In this document: one piece after another, positions 18,101 to 25,564 of the stretch
Layout: each line of letters opens with the position of its first letter
Numbering within the stretch: position 1 is the first letter of the stretch
Origin: Deltaproteobacteria bacterium
Lineage (GTDB): Bacteria; Myxococcota_A; Polyangia; Polyangiales; Polyangiaceae
DNA length: 64,000 bases
Direction: 5' to 3'
NCBI GenBank assembly: GCA_016218915.1
Contig: JACRCQ010000022.1
Location: forward strand, 248,001-312,000
Made by a program: the position numbers and the translations under genes
The notes under the pieces: generated by a model
Database searches by the model: none
Told to the model about the DNA's origin: nothing
What the model saw: the letters and a program-made list of their open reading frames with translations, nothing else

Positions 18101-20780
18101 GTCGCGCGAAGGGATCATCTCGTACCGGCGAATCCCGATGCATGGCACCGATGCGTCGATCGACCTCCCCATCATCGACGAGATGGTTCCTGAAGCCACG
18201 ATCGCTGCTGTGTTCGTGCGAGGCAGAGCAGCGCCTCGCCCGGCGATCGGAAAGGATCCCGGGGCGCCGATGCAAGAGCACACGGACACCCGGATCGACG
18301 TGGATCCGTCGGGCCACCATCTGTCCGTGTCGCTTACACCCTCGGCGACGAACGTGCGTCCTGGCTCGAACATCGATGTAGCGATCCACGTGGCGGATCC
18401 GGGTGGTGCTCCGCAGCGTTCCCAGGTCACGGTGTATGCAGCAGACGAGGGCGTGCTGCTGTTGTCCAACTACCGCACGCCCGACCCGTTTCCGACGTAC
18501 TACGGCGATCGCCGCAGCTGGCTCTGGTTCGCCGACACGCGCGACTCCATGTTCTACGTCCCCTCGCCCTTTCTCGCTGGCCATCGCACCAAACCGCCTC
18601 AGGTCAGGATGGGTGCGACGAGCATCGGGGATCCGCAGACAGGGCCCTTGCGAAAGGACATGCGCCACGCGGTGTACTTCAATCCTGACGTGCGGACCGA
18701 CGCGGGTGGCAGGGCGCGCGTGTCCTTCAAGCTGCCTGACAGCCTTTCGTCGTTTCGCGTCATGGCCGTGGCCATCACCGAGAGCAGCTTCGGATCGACC
18801 CAGGCGAACGTCACGACCTCCCAGCCGCTGATGCTGCGTCCTGCATTGCCTCGGGTGCTGCGCATCGGCGACCAGGTTGATGCATCGGTGCTGGTGACCT
18901 CCCGGGCTCCGGAGCGCGTGAAGGTGGACGTGACGGCAACGGTCGATGGCGCAGGCGCGCAGACCAGGGCGACCAAGCCTGTCCATCTCGAGCCTGGCAG
19001 GACCGCTGAGCTGCGCTTTCCGGTGCAGGTCTCCACGGCCGGAAAGGCCACGTTCCGATTCGCGGCGAGCAGCGATCGCAAGGACCGGGACGCTGTGGAG
19101 CTCGAGCGGCAGGTGCAGGCGCCGACCGTGGTGCAGACCGTGGCGCTGTACGGAGAGACGACGGGCGCTGCAGGGGAACAGCTCGGCGACATGACGTCGA
19201 TCCACCCGAACGTGGGCGGCCTGACCCTGACGCTATCATCGAGTCCGCTGGTGGGGATCGATGCAGGGTTCGACCAGCTGATCCAGTACCCCTACGGCTG
19301 CACGGAGCAGCTGACGAGCCGACTGGTGCCGCTGCTGCCGCTGCGCGACCTTGCTCGCAAGTCAGGTGCGAAGCTTCCTGAGGGACTCGACGCGGTGGTG
19401 TCGACCACGCTCGAGAAGATCGTCGCGCGCCAGAACAAGGACGGCGGGTTCCTGCTTTGGCCGGAGTCGAAGAAGAGCCACCCGTGGGTGTCGATCCAGG
19501 TGTTGTGGGCGCTGCTGCAAGCGCAGCATCGCGGCGTTGCGGTCGACAGCAGCGTGCTCCAGGGCGCGATCCGCTATGCGTCGGAGATCGCGTCGGCTCC
19601 ACCGGACGACTACACCCGCGCACAGGATGTCTTGCTCGCGCTCGATGTGCTTGCCGAGGAGGGGCTGGCGGACGGCGGTGTCTTCGACAGCTGGTTCGAT
19701 CGTCGACGGCAGCTGCCGGTGATCGCGCGAGCCTTGCTGCTTCATGGTCTGAGCATGGCAAGAGGTCCTGCAGCCCAGATCGAGACGCTCAAGCGTGAGC
19801 TCGAGTCGTCGCTTCGGGTGGATGGGCCGCTTGCGCGCGTGGTCGATCCTGCACCCGGAACGCACGACGCGCTGGACTCGAACCTGCGAACGACTGCGGT
19901 GGTGCTGCGCGCGCTGGTTGCAGCAGAGCCGCACCACTCGATGGGGAGCCGGCTGGCGCGAGGGCTGCTTTCGGATCGGCGGGAAGGCGGCTGGCGATCC
20001 ACCCAGGAGGCAGCGTGGGCGCTCATCGCGCTCGATGCGTGGTGGCGTGCGCAGGATGCCCCTGCCCCGGAGCTCGATGCCCGGATCTTTCTGGGTCAGG
20101 AGCTGGTCAAGGAGTCCTCGTTCCGCGGGCCCAACGTCCGGGCCGAGCACGCGTTCGTGCCCCCCTGGGTTCTCAAGGAAGGCAGGAGCAGCGTGCTGGC
20201 CTTCGAGGCCCGGGGCAGCGGCACTCTGTACTACGAGGCACGACTTGCGTACGGGCTCCTGGCACTGCCGACCGAGTCGCTGGAGAACGGCTTTGCGGTC
20301 CATCGCGATCTGCGGATCGTGGACGGGCCTGGGACGTATCCATCGACGCGCGCCACGCAAGGCAACATCCCTGCGGGCAGGCTCGTGCGGTGCGACTTGA
20401 TCGTCGCTACCTCGCAGCCGCGCGAGCAGGTCGTGGTCGACAGCCCCCTACCGGCAGGGCTCGAGATCGTGGACCCATCCCTGGCGATCACTGCGCGATG
20501 GGGCTCCGGCTCCCTGGTCGTGACAGAGCGTATTGGCGGCCTCGGTGCAGGGAGCCATGCGAGAGAAGTGCCGACGTTCGTACCTGCGCACACGGAGGTG
20601 CGAGACGATCGGATGCTGTTCTTCTTCGACCGGCTCGCAGCGGGAGTGTACCGGTTCCGCTACCATGCGAGGGCCACTTCCCTGGGAACGTTCGTGGCGC
20701 CGCCGGCGATGGTGCAGGAGATGTACACGCCAGAGACGTTCGGAAGAACCGCGGCTGAGGTGGTGCGGGTGCACGAGTGA
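15198..20780 (+). CDS. Bacterial alpha-2-macroglobulin (thioester-containing protease trap)
   Basis: The product has 1860 residues, in the range of bacterial A2M proteins. The ATG at 15198 opens a signal region with a Cys at about residue 30 (LIGSSC), which would be an imperfect lipobox. Successive macroglobulin-type beta domains fill the first about 1200 residues, with segments such as RGMYRPGDTVRFKG, found in the MG domain preceding the bait region. The thioester motif CTEQ has its Cys at residue 1368, within YPYGCTEQ. It is followed by the alpha/alpha toroid thioester domain (KDGGFLLWPESKK) and the receptor-like C-terminal domain. The protein traps attacking proteases in the periplasm by covalent thioester capture. 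Unlike many bacterial loci there is no penicillin-binding protein 1C gene beside it. Confidence 0.93.
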   Translation: MQQPAMPLPARLQSVILSLLGALIGSSCLLAARAPVVTPRRTLGVDRGKLEPSSEARPFSVEFAAPRGEVSEDPEIVLMFSRPVRRLDTDPLTPALPARITPETAGHWEWIGTRIARFVPQGGRLLRATDYTVEVPTAVRATDGSPLVQPFRLEFATPRPVVNSLDVENKPVAPISLQLSQPVLASEVARATRVTAGSMVFPFKVRDNSDPSEQAELDLLSPLPLGVDVQVTVDASLRAVEGPRTLGKTWTGTFHSYGPFAVKQGECWKGDGKFCSGGVMLEFTSPVRPLTVRDAIRITPAVKMDWGDYNEPSEQISIPATFEPGKTYTVRVSTMLPASHGKPARPLSDIYGLPLAREWSDTFPFEPEQASLPYAQLQVGGTVVDGAPPIEVNVQRDRINRFDVTTAPVSLEDYVRLTLKREDVELQKLPGAKTWTEDAPQGKPIKVGLSRLFISSPVWHGGAVVALGTPGKSLSDLHLWTAQATDIGLSSVFTPFGELVWATSLSTGKPIPGALVQAHTEQGALWASSLATDQDGIAYREYDAPAEATNVALTARAGDGWSVVRRSSWRSLRDEYQQYFLFNDRGMYRPGDTVRFKGIGRIFRSHGMRALAGQEVELEIQTAKLAGRLDEFGAVAIDWVVPKASKVGFLAAKLCPKGRERANCAHSRLQIAEYRATEFAVEATFDRATYVRGDTMKCMIRARYLFGGAMRDAKVAPLVYAHDSAFRPPGLEGWQVSGWAPGYGSWWQSPLAGNVEWDEYPLDRDGSYTATHALQPGGESTTKTFTCEPQVHDASRQTGSGRTTALVHPAEFYLALRLRSSHLDPGQSVLPEVLAVEPDGKHRANVAIRLQLTRVDHDPTNGRKEVAEGTCEVQSRLEPSSCKLSAIEPGEHFVSAIASDPRTNEVKVTSPLYVRRKKADPIAVRTPAPVQKHDSPAVRVDRHSYAVGDTAHVELHATFPAIEALLTTSREGIISYRRIPMHGTDASIDLPIIDEMVPEATIAAVFVRGRAAPRPAIGKDPGAPMQEHTDTRIDVDPSGHHLSVSLTPSATNVRPGSNIDVAIHVADPGGAPQRSQVTVYAADEGVLLLSNYRTPDPFPTYYGDRRSWLWFADTRDSMFYVPSPFLAGHRTKPPQVRMGATSIGDPQTGPLRKDMRHAVYFNPDVRTDAGGRARVSFKLPDSLSSFRVMAVAITESSFGSTQANVTTSQPLMLRPALPRVLRIGDQVDASVLVTSRAPERVKVDVTATVDGAGAQTRATKPVHLEPGRTAELRFPVQVSTAGKATFRFAASSDRKDRDAVELERQVQAPTVVQTVALYGETTGAAGEQLGDMTSIHPNVGGLTLTLSSSPLVGIDAGFDQLIQYPYGCTEQLTSRLVPLLPLRDLARKSGAKLPEGLDAVVSTTLEKIVARQNKDGGFLLWPESKKSHPWVSIQVLWALLQAQHRGVAVDSSVLQGAIRYASEIASAPPDDYTRAQDVLLALDVLAEEGLADGGVFDSWFDRRRQLPVIARALLLHGLSMARGPAAQIETLKRELESSLRVDGPLARVVDPAPGTHDALDSNLRTTAVVLRALVAAEPHHSMGSRLARGLLSDRREGGWRSTQEAAWALIALDAWWRAQDAPAPELDARIFLGQELVKESSFRGPNVRAEHAFVPPWVLKEGRSSVLAFEARGSGTLYYEARLAYGLLALPTESLENGFAVHRDLRIVDGPGTYPSTRATQGNIPAGRLVRCDLIVATSQPREQVVVDSPLPAGLEIVDPSLAITARWGSGSLVVTERIGGLGAGSHAREVPTFVPAHTEVRDDRMLFFFDRLAAGVYRFRYHARATSLGTFVAPPAMVQEMYTPETFGRTAAEVVRVHE

Positions 20781-20820
20781 AATGGTTCCAGCCTGGGGCT
20801 CGTTGCTCTAGGCTAGCCCC

Positions 20821-21624
20821 ATGGCGAATCGGATCGACCCGACGACCGGGGCCCTCGAGCTCGACGGAGGGGACTGCCTCGCCGGGGATCTAACGTTCGA
20901 TTCGCTGCAGTCGATGGCTGCGGGGAACGAGTCCACGCTCGAGCACGACGACCCCAAGGTCGTGGCACTGTCGTCCGTGACGATCGACGGCGCGCCTGCC
21001 ACCGTCGTGATCAGCTTCAACTACGACGGAGCCCTGGCCGAGATCATGGTGAGGCTGCGCGCGTCGACGGACGAAGCGCACCCGCTGCAGCTCGATCTGG
21101 AGCACAAGGCGTGGCTCGCAGCGCAGCTCGGTCCAGCGCCTCACGCCGGGCCGAGGGGCGTGATGTACGCTTTCGATTGGGGTTGGGTCTACGCGGTCCG
21201 GGGGGCGATCTTCCTGACGCGTCGCGGGCACCACGTCGCGCTTCCGCCGCCCTGGGAGTCCGCCGCCGCGCGATGCGAGTTCCGATGCTTGATGTGCGGT
21301 GAAGTCTCCAAGCTGCCCTACGGCTACGGCGTGATCCGGGCACGACGTGAGCGAGGGGCCGTGCCTTGCGCCGCCTGCGGATCGGTCGCGTGGGTGCAGG
21401 TCGGATCCATGACCGAGTTCTACGTCTGGTCCAAGAGACCGAACGTCTGCGAGGTAGGCAAGCACGCGGCCGACGACGTAGCCACGTACGAGCTGGTGCC
21501 GGACGGCAAGCCTTCGGTCGGGGGTCTGCCGAAGCCTGGCAAGCTGGCCATCAAGTGCTGTGGGGAGCACCTGCCGATCCTCGAGCAGGGGTTCCTCGGG
21601 TGCGTGTTGAAGAAGCGCGGCTGA
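20821..21624 (+). CDS. Cytoplasmic protein with paired CxxC motifs, unknown function
   Basis: The product has 267 residues and no signal or membrane segment. Four Cys form a likely zinc ribbon: FRCLMCGEV at about residue 158-164 and PCAACGSV about 30 residues later. Further Cys lie near the C-terminus (IKCCGEH). The N-terminal part opens with a LELDGGDCL segment, followed by alternating beta strands, and contains no known catalytic signature. I do not recognise the family. The gene begins 40 bases after the alpha-2-macroglobulin stop on the same strand and may be cotranscribed. The ATG has only a weak ribosome site. Confidence 0.72.
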   Translation: MANRIDPTTGALELDGGDCLAGDLTFDSLQSMAAGNESTLEHDDPKVVALSSVTIDGAPATVVISFNYDGALAEIMVRLRASTDEAHPLQLDLEHKAWLAAQLGPAPHAGPRGVMYAFDWGWVYAVRGAIFLTRRGHHVALPPPWESAAARCEFRCLMCGEVSKLPYGYGVIRARRERGAVPCAACGSVAWVQVGSMTEFYVWSKRPNVCEVGKHAADDVATYELVPDGKPSVGGLPKPGKLAIKCCGEHLPILEQGFLGCVLKKRG

Positions 21625-21691
21625 TTCCCATCCAGGCCCGAATGGGGCGATCCTGGATCGCGCGCCCTGTTCGGTCGTGCCGGAGGGCTCT

Positions 21692-21846
21692 GGGATCTCC
21701 CGCTAATCCAGGGAAATCGTCCCTAAATCCCGTCTGGACGGATGGACGTGGACTGCGGGTCTCTGATGTGGTTTGTCTCTTGTCCCGCGCCCAAACGGAT
21801 GGGCGTGGTGGCGGCCGGAGAGACGGTCGCGGCATAGGAGCTGACC
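21692..21846 (+). promoter_or_regulatory. Structured 5' leader with twin hairpins upstream of the trans-sulfuration gene
   Basis: Several stems can be drawn directly. A first element pairs GGGAT (21692-21696) with ATCCC (21727-21731) and encloses AGGGA/TCCCT (21710-21724). Hairpin A pairs CGTCT (21731-21735) with GGACG (21744-21748) around the 8-base loop GGACGGAT. Hairpin B pairs CGCCC (21788-21792) with GGGCG (21801-21805) around the 8-base loop AAACGGAT. Both have 5-pair stems, loops ending ACGGAT and a TGG just after. The stem differences are compensatory. A third stem pairs GCGGCC (21811-21816) with GGTCGC (21825-21830) around GGAGAGAC. The ribosome site GGAG (21837-21840) lies 6 bases before the ATG. 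A GGA occurs in every one of the three loops and in the ribosome site. Confidence 0.6.
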
Positions 21847-23028
21847 ATGAAGAAGTTCGGTTTCGAGACGATGTCGGTTCACGCAGGGCACGAGGGGTTC
21901 AAGCCGGACACGGTGACGCCCCCCCTGTACCAGACCGTGGCGTACCCGTTCGAGGACGCGCTGGAAGCAGCGCAGATCTTCCGTGCCGAGAAGCCCGGCT
22001 ACACCTACGGCCGCTGGGACAACCCGACCGTGGAGCTGTTCGAGAAGCGCATGGCTGCGCTCGAAGGCACCGAGTCGGCGATCGGCGCCGCTTCGGGTAT
22101 GGCAGCGATCATGATGCTGATGCACACGGTCACGTCGCAGGGCGACGACATCGTGTCCTCCAACCGCGTGTATGGCGGGACGTTCGGCCTGTTCGAGACG
22201 GGCCTCAAGAAGATGGGCGTCAAGTGCAACTGGGTCACCCAGCCCGAGTCGATCGAAGCCTGGATGGCTGCGATTACGCCCAAGACCAAGTGCCTGTACG
22301 TCGAGACGCCGAGCAACCCCGGCTTGTTCGTGGGTGACATCCGCGCTCTGTCCAAGCTCGCGCATGCCAAGGGGCTGCCGCTGTTCGTGGACAACACGAT
22401 CACCACGCCGGCGCTGCAGCGTCCGATCGAGCTCGGGGCTGACGCGGTCGTGCACTCCACGACCAAGTACATCTGCGGCAATGCCTCGTCGCTGGGTGGC
22501 ATCATCTGCGGCTCCAAGAAGCTGATCGAAGTGGGCATCCGCCAGGCGACGATCCGATACATCGGTGCTGCGATGGCTCCCATGAATGCATGGTTGAACC
22601 TGCTCGGCCTCGAGACCCTGGGCCTGCGCATGGAGCGTCATTCCAGCAACGCCCTGGCCCTGGCCAGCTTCCTCGAGAAGCACCCCAAGGTCGTGTCGGT
22701 CAACTACCCCGGCCTGCCCTCCAATCCCTATCACCGCGTTGCCAAGGAGCAGATGAAGGCATGCTCTTCCCTGCTCTCCTTCGAGATCAAGGGTGAGATG
22801 AAGGATGCGGTCAAGGTCATCGACTCGCTCGAGCTGTGGGTACACGCCACGCACCTGGGCACCAGCAAGACGATCGTCACGCACCCTGCATCCACCACGC
22901 ACTCCGCCATGGGCGAGGTCGAGATGAAGAAGGCGGGCATTGCGCCCACCATGATCCGCGTTTCGGTCGGCATCGAGACCGAAGCCGACATCATCTCCGA
23001 CATCGATCAGGCGCTCTCGCGCATCTGA
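21847..23028 (+). CDS. PLP-dependent trans-sulfuration enzyme (O-acyl-homoserine sulfhydrylase / gamma-lyase type)
   Basis: The product has 393 residues, the usual length for the Cys/Met metabolism PLP family. The PLP-binding Lys is Lys207 in HSTTKY, and Asp182 (FVDNT) is positioned to contact the pyridine nitrogen. The YGRWDNPTV segment and the glycine-rich SGMAAI motif are also family hallmarks. Members make homocysteine or methionine from O-acyl-homoserine, make cystathionine, or cleave methionine. The sequence alone does not settle which; the length and absence of insertions favour MetB/MetZ or gamma-lyase over the longer MetY form. The ATG has a well spaced GGAG. The long structured leader upstream suggests post-transcriptional control. 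Confidence 0.92.
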   Translation: MKKFGFETMSVHAGHEGFKPDTVTPPLYQTVAYPFEDALEAAQIFRAEKPGYTYGRWDNPTVELFEKRMAALEGTESAIGAASGMAAIMMLMHTVTSQGDDIVSSNRVYGGTFGLFETGLKKMGVKCNWVTQPESIEAWMAAITPKTKCLYVETPSNPGLFVGDIRALSKLAHAKGLPLFVDNTITTPALQRPIELGADAVVHSTTKYICGNASSLGGIICGSKKLIEVGIRQATIRYIGAAMAPMNAWLNLLGLETLGLRMERHSSNALALASFLEKHPKVVSVNYPGLPSNPYHRVAKEQMKACSSLLSFEIKGEMKDAVKVIDSLELWVHATHLGTSKTIVTHPASTTHSAMGEVEMKKAGIAPTMIRVSVGIETEADIISDIDQALSRI

Positions 23029-23035
23029 TTCCCTC

Positions 23036-23063
23036 AGGCTTCCGGCTTCAGGCTACAGGCTGC
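23036..23063. repeat. Four heptamer units (N-GGCT-N-C) after the PLP enzyme stop
   Basis: Four exact 7-base units (AGGCTTC, CGGCTTC, AGGCTAC, AGGCTGC) run from 23036 to 23063, starting 8 bases after the stop at 23028. They are the reverse-complement form of the AGCCTGN repeats at 7180. Confidence 0.8.
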
Positions 23064-23088
23064 TGCGCCCCCCACGCGCCGGCGCAGC
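23062..23088. terminator. Stem-loop between convergent genes, possible bidirectional terminator
   Basis: GCTGCGCC (23062-23069) pairs perfectly with GGCGCAGC (23081-23088) around an 11-base loop. It lies between the convergent genes ending at 23028 and 23130. There is no T-tract on either side, so intrinsic termination is uncertain. Confidence 0.35.
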
Positions 23089-23129
23089 GCCCATGATCTG
23101 CGCGCTCCTCTCGCGGGACACCCCTCGCC

Positions 23130-23699
23130 TCAGCGGCTTCGCTGTCCGTGCGCCTGCCGCATCTCGTTGTCCTCGCACTCTCGACGGATCCGTCTCGAGA
23201 TCTGCAGGGTCCAGCCGAGCATCAGGGCGACCATGCCGATGGGCACGGCGAGGATCGGCCATCCCGAGGGCGGGCGAATCCGCTGCAACGCAACCTCGTA
23301 GAGCATCACGTACAAGCCTGTCATCAGGACATTGACCGACAGGCCAAGCGTCAGGAGCATCTTGGAGAAGCTCGACAGGATCGATCGCTGCTGGTGGGAG
23401 GGTAGCTGGAGGAAGCGTTCCTTGTGAGGAACGTTGACGATGGAGATCGGCATCTTGGGGAGGCTCACCGAGATGGCGACGAAGACCACGTTGATGAAGA
23501 CGGAGATTCCCAGCACCAGAAACCACTCCGGGGAGTTGCCGGGCACCCATCGATTGGGGTTTCCCTGCATGTCGAAGTGCACGGGATAGGTCGCTGGCAA
23601 GGTCGGGTAGGCCCAGACCGCGAACAGGGCCATGCCGCCGAGAATCACGAGGTTGGTGACGATCCAGCCGCCCAAGCCCTTGGGTTCCTGGGGTTGCAT
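23130..23699 (-). CDS. DUF1648-type membrane protein
   Basis: The product has 189 residues. The ATG at 23699 is preferred over one 38 codons upstream, because the upstream part is Arg-rich non-coding sequence overlapping the previous gene. Hydrophobic segments lie at about residues 10-30, 55-80, 115-140 and 148-172. The stretch LPATYPVHFDMQGNPNRW between the first two is the DUF1648 signature, which resembles the extracytoplasmic loop of SdpI-type immunity proteins. The C-terminus is highly charged and cytoplasmic. It is the probable last gene of a minus-strand operon that starts at 25472, 28 bases after the beta-helix lipoprotein. Function is unknown. Confidence 0.8.
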   Translation of the reverse strand: MQPQEPKGLGGWIVTNLVILGGMALFAVWAYPTLPATYPVHFDMQGNPNRWVPGNSPEWFLVLGISVFINVVFVAISVSLPKMPISIVNVPHKERFLQLPSHQQRSILSSFSKMLLTLGLSVNVLMTGLYVMLYEVALQRIRPPSGWPILAVPIGMVALMLGWTLQISRRIRRECEDNEMRQAHGQRSR

Positions 23700-23727
23700 G
23701 GCTCTACACGGTACCACGGGTCCGGGG

Positions 23728-25251
23728 CTACTGCGCCTCGAACGCCCCGAGATCGCACGCACCCTTGCGCGGCTTGCCGCGCTGATCGGTCTCCGAGCAC
23801 CCTTCCCCTGCATCGATCGCAGGACTCCCAGCTGCGATCGGCATCGTCCGGGTGGCTCCGCCCTGATCCGAGAGGTCGCCGAGCAACGGATCCGCGATCA
23901 CCACCCCAGCCGTGCACAGTGCATCCTCCTTGCCGTTGGCGGCAGGGTCCGGCCACTGGATGTTGCGCGAGCCCTGCATGCGTTTGCGGCAAGACTGGCC
24001 GATCTTCCACTGGTTGCCAGCTGTGTTCCTGGCAACGATCGAGTTTGCCAGAACGACTTGATCATCTTCGTTGAAGATCGCGCCTCCGCTGTGCACTGCC
24101 TGGTTGTCCACCAGGGTAAGGTTGCTCATGTGCAGGTTTGCGCCGGAAAGCGCCCCGCCGTAGCCAGCATCCTTGCCAACCACGCCAGCGTCGTTCTTCC
24201 AGAACGTGGAGTCGTTGACCCGCGTGGGGTACTTGCCATCCACCCACAATCCGCCGCCGTGCGTGTCGGCGTGGTTGCTCTCGAACAGCGAGTTGGCGAG
24301 ATCGAGAGGGGCATTGCCCACGCGCAGCCCGCCTCCAAGCGCGGACCCGTCGCCCGTGGCCGTCACCCTGTTCGATGAGAACGCGCACTGGTTGACGACG
24401 ACCTTGTCAGGCGCATAGGCGAACAGGTAGGCGGCACCTCCCTGGTTCTTCCCCCGGTTGCCCGTGAACCTGCAGCCGCACAGGGTGATCGTGCCTCCCA
24501 CGCTGTCGTTGATGTCGCCGCTGGCGCCGTCCGTGTACACGGCTCCGCCGCCTTCGGTCGTGGACTCGTTGTCGTCAAAGGTCGAGTTGACGATCGTCAG
24601 CTCGCTCAGCAGGTTGTGCACGGCGCCGCCAGTGCCTGCGCGATTGCCCTGGAAATGGCTGCGCACGATCGTCATCGTGGTCCGGCTGGGAGTGTACAGG
24701 GCCCCTCCCCCTTCCTCCCCCGACGTCCCCGCCTCGTTGTCGGTGAACGTGCAGTCAAAGACCTTGATTGACCCCTTCCAGCCGCCGCGCACAGCGCCTC
24801 CGCTCACCGGGCCGCCCTCGGTCGCAGTCGCCTTGCCGCGCGTGAAGGTCAGCCCGATCAAGGTCACGGCGACCTGCTGGTCTGCGGACAAGATCCGCGA
24901 AGCTCCACCGCCGTCCAGGGTGACCTTGCCTTTGCCGTCGAGGATGATGTCCTTGGAGACCTTGATCTCGCTGGTGACCGCGATGGTGATCGGATCGGCT
25001 CCGCACTGGAAGCTGACATCTCCGCCCTTGTCGACCGCTGCCTGCAGCGCCTCGGCCGTGCAGCTTCCGGCGGTTCCGTCGCCGACCACGGACGCCTGCC
25101 CGATCGGAGCGGGCGGCGCGGGCTCATCGCACGTGGCCGCGAGCGGGTCGCCGAACGCCGGAGCTTGGGGAGTGGCGCTCGAGTCGCTGCTCGAGCATCC
25201 CAGGGCTGCGGACACGACAAGAAGCATGGTGAAAGGGACCGAAGGATTCAT
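23728..25251 (-). CDS. Right-handed beta-helix lipoprotein (choice-of-anchor Q type)
   Basis: The product has 507 residues. Its ATG overlaps the preceding gene's TGA (ATGA), and the signal ends ALGC (lipid Cys about 20). Residues about 70-450 are parallel beta-helix rungs, seen as repeats of short beta strands with N-S-x-F/I patterns, such as VNSTFDDNES and ANSLFESNHAD. The C-terminus, PAIDAG and then RGKPRKGACDLGAFE, is the typical end of the choice-of-anchor Q family. These proteins are exported and polysaccharide lyases are among their relatives, but I see no catalytic residues to claim. It is translationally coupled to the small membrane protein upstream. Confidence 0.87.
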   Translation of the reverse strand: MNPSVPFTMLLVVSAALGCSSSDSSATPQAPAFGDPLAATCDEPAPPAPIGQASVVGDGTAGSCTAEALQAAVDKGGDVSFQCGADPITIAVTSEIKVSKDIILDGKGKVTLDGGGASRILSADQQVAVTLIGLTFTRGKATATEGGPVSGGAVRGGWKGSIKVFDCTFTDNEAGTSGEEGGGALYTPSRTTMTIVRSHFQGNRAGTGGAVHNLLSELTIVNSTFDDNESTTEGGGAVYTDGASGDINDSVGGTITLCGCRFTGNRGKNQGGAAYLFAYAPDKVVVNQCAFSSNRVTATGDGSALGGGLRVGNAPLDLANSLFESNHADTHGGGLWVDGKYPTRVNDSTFWKNDAGVVGKDAGYGGALSGANLHMSNLTLVDNQAVHSGGAIFNEDDQVVLANSIVARNTAGNQWKIGQSCRKRMQGSRNIQWPDPAANGKEDALCTAGVVIADPLLGDLSDQGGATRTMPIAAGSPAIDAGEGCSETDQRGKPRKGACDLGAFEAQ

Positions 25252-25472
25252 CGCGTCTTGCTCCTGGACATCAGCTTGATCAAGGCGAACCCGACGCCCG
25301 CTGCAGCAGGAACGATCGCTGCCGCAACGATCCAGCTGATGGCCCAGATGTAGTGGGCCAGCACGGTGCCGCCGATCCACAGTCCGATCAGCAGGGCCGC
25401 CAGGACCACGACGCCGAGCGTGTCTTCCTTGGACAAGGGGGCTTTCGGGATCTGATCCTCGGGCTCCTGCAT
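25248..25472 (-). CDS. Small two-helix membrane protein
   Basis: The product has 74 residues from the ATG at 25472; a GTG three codons upstream (25481) would add three residues. The soluble acidic N-terminus (about 18 residues) is followed by hydrophobic segments at about residues 20-42 and 45-66 and a basic tail, so both ends are probably cytoplasmic. The stop overlaps the start of the beta-helix lipoprotein gene by four bases (ATGA), which implies coupled translation. I recognise no family. The GAGGA next to the ATG is too close for an ideal ribosome site, so the exact start is uncertain. Confidence 0.72.
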   Translation of the reverse strand: MQEPEDQIPKAPLSKEDTLGVVVLAALLIGLWIGGTVLAHYIWAISWIVAAAIVPAAAGVGFALIKLMSRSKTR

Positions 25473-25564
25473 TCCTCGCACTGTACCACACGTCTCGGAG
25501 CCACGACCGCGCAGGAGGTGCCCGCTGCCTTACGGTCGCGGCTCAACGTCTCGTTGCCGCAACG

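Noticed and set aside
21692..21846. Known sulfur riboswitch (SAM-II, SAH) or guanidine-II at the twin hairpins
   Set aside because: I could not place the conserved SAM-II or SAH core, and guanidine-II has ACGR tetraloops rather than 8-base loops.
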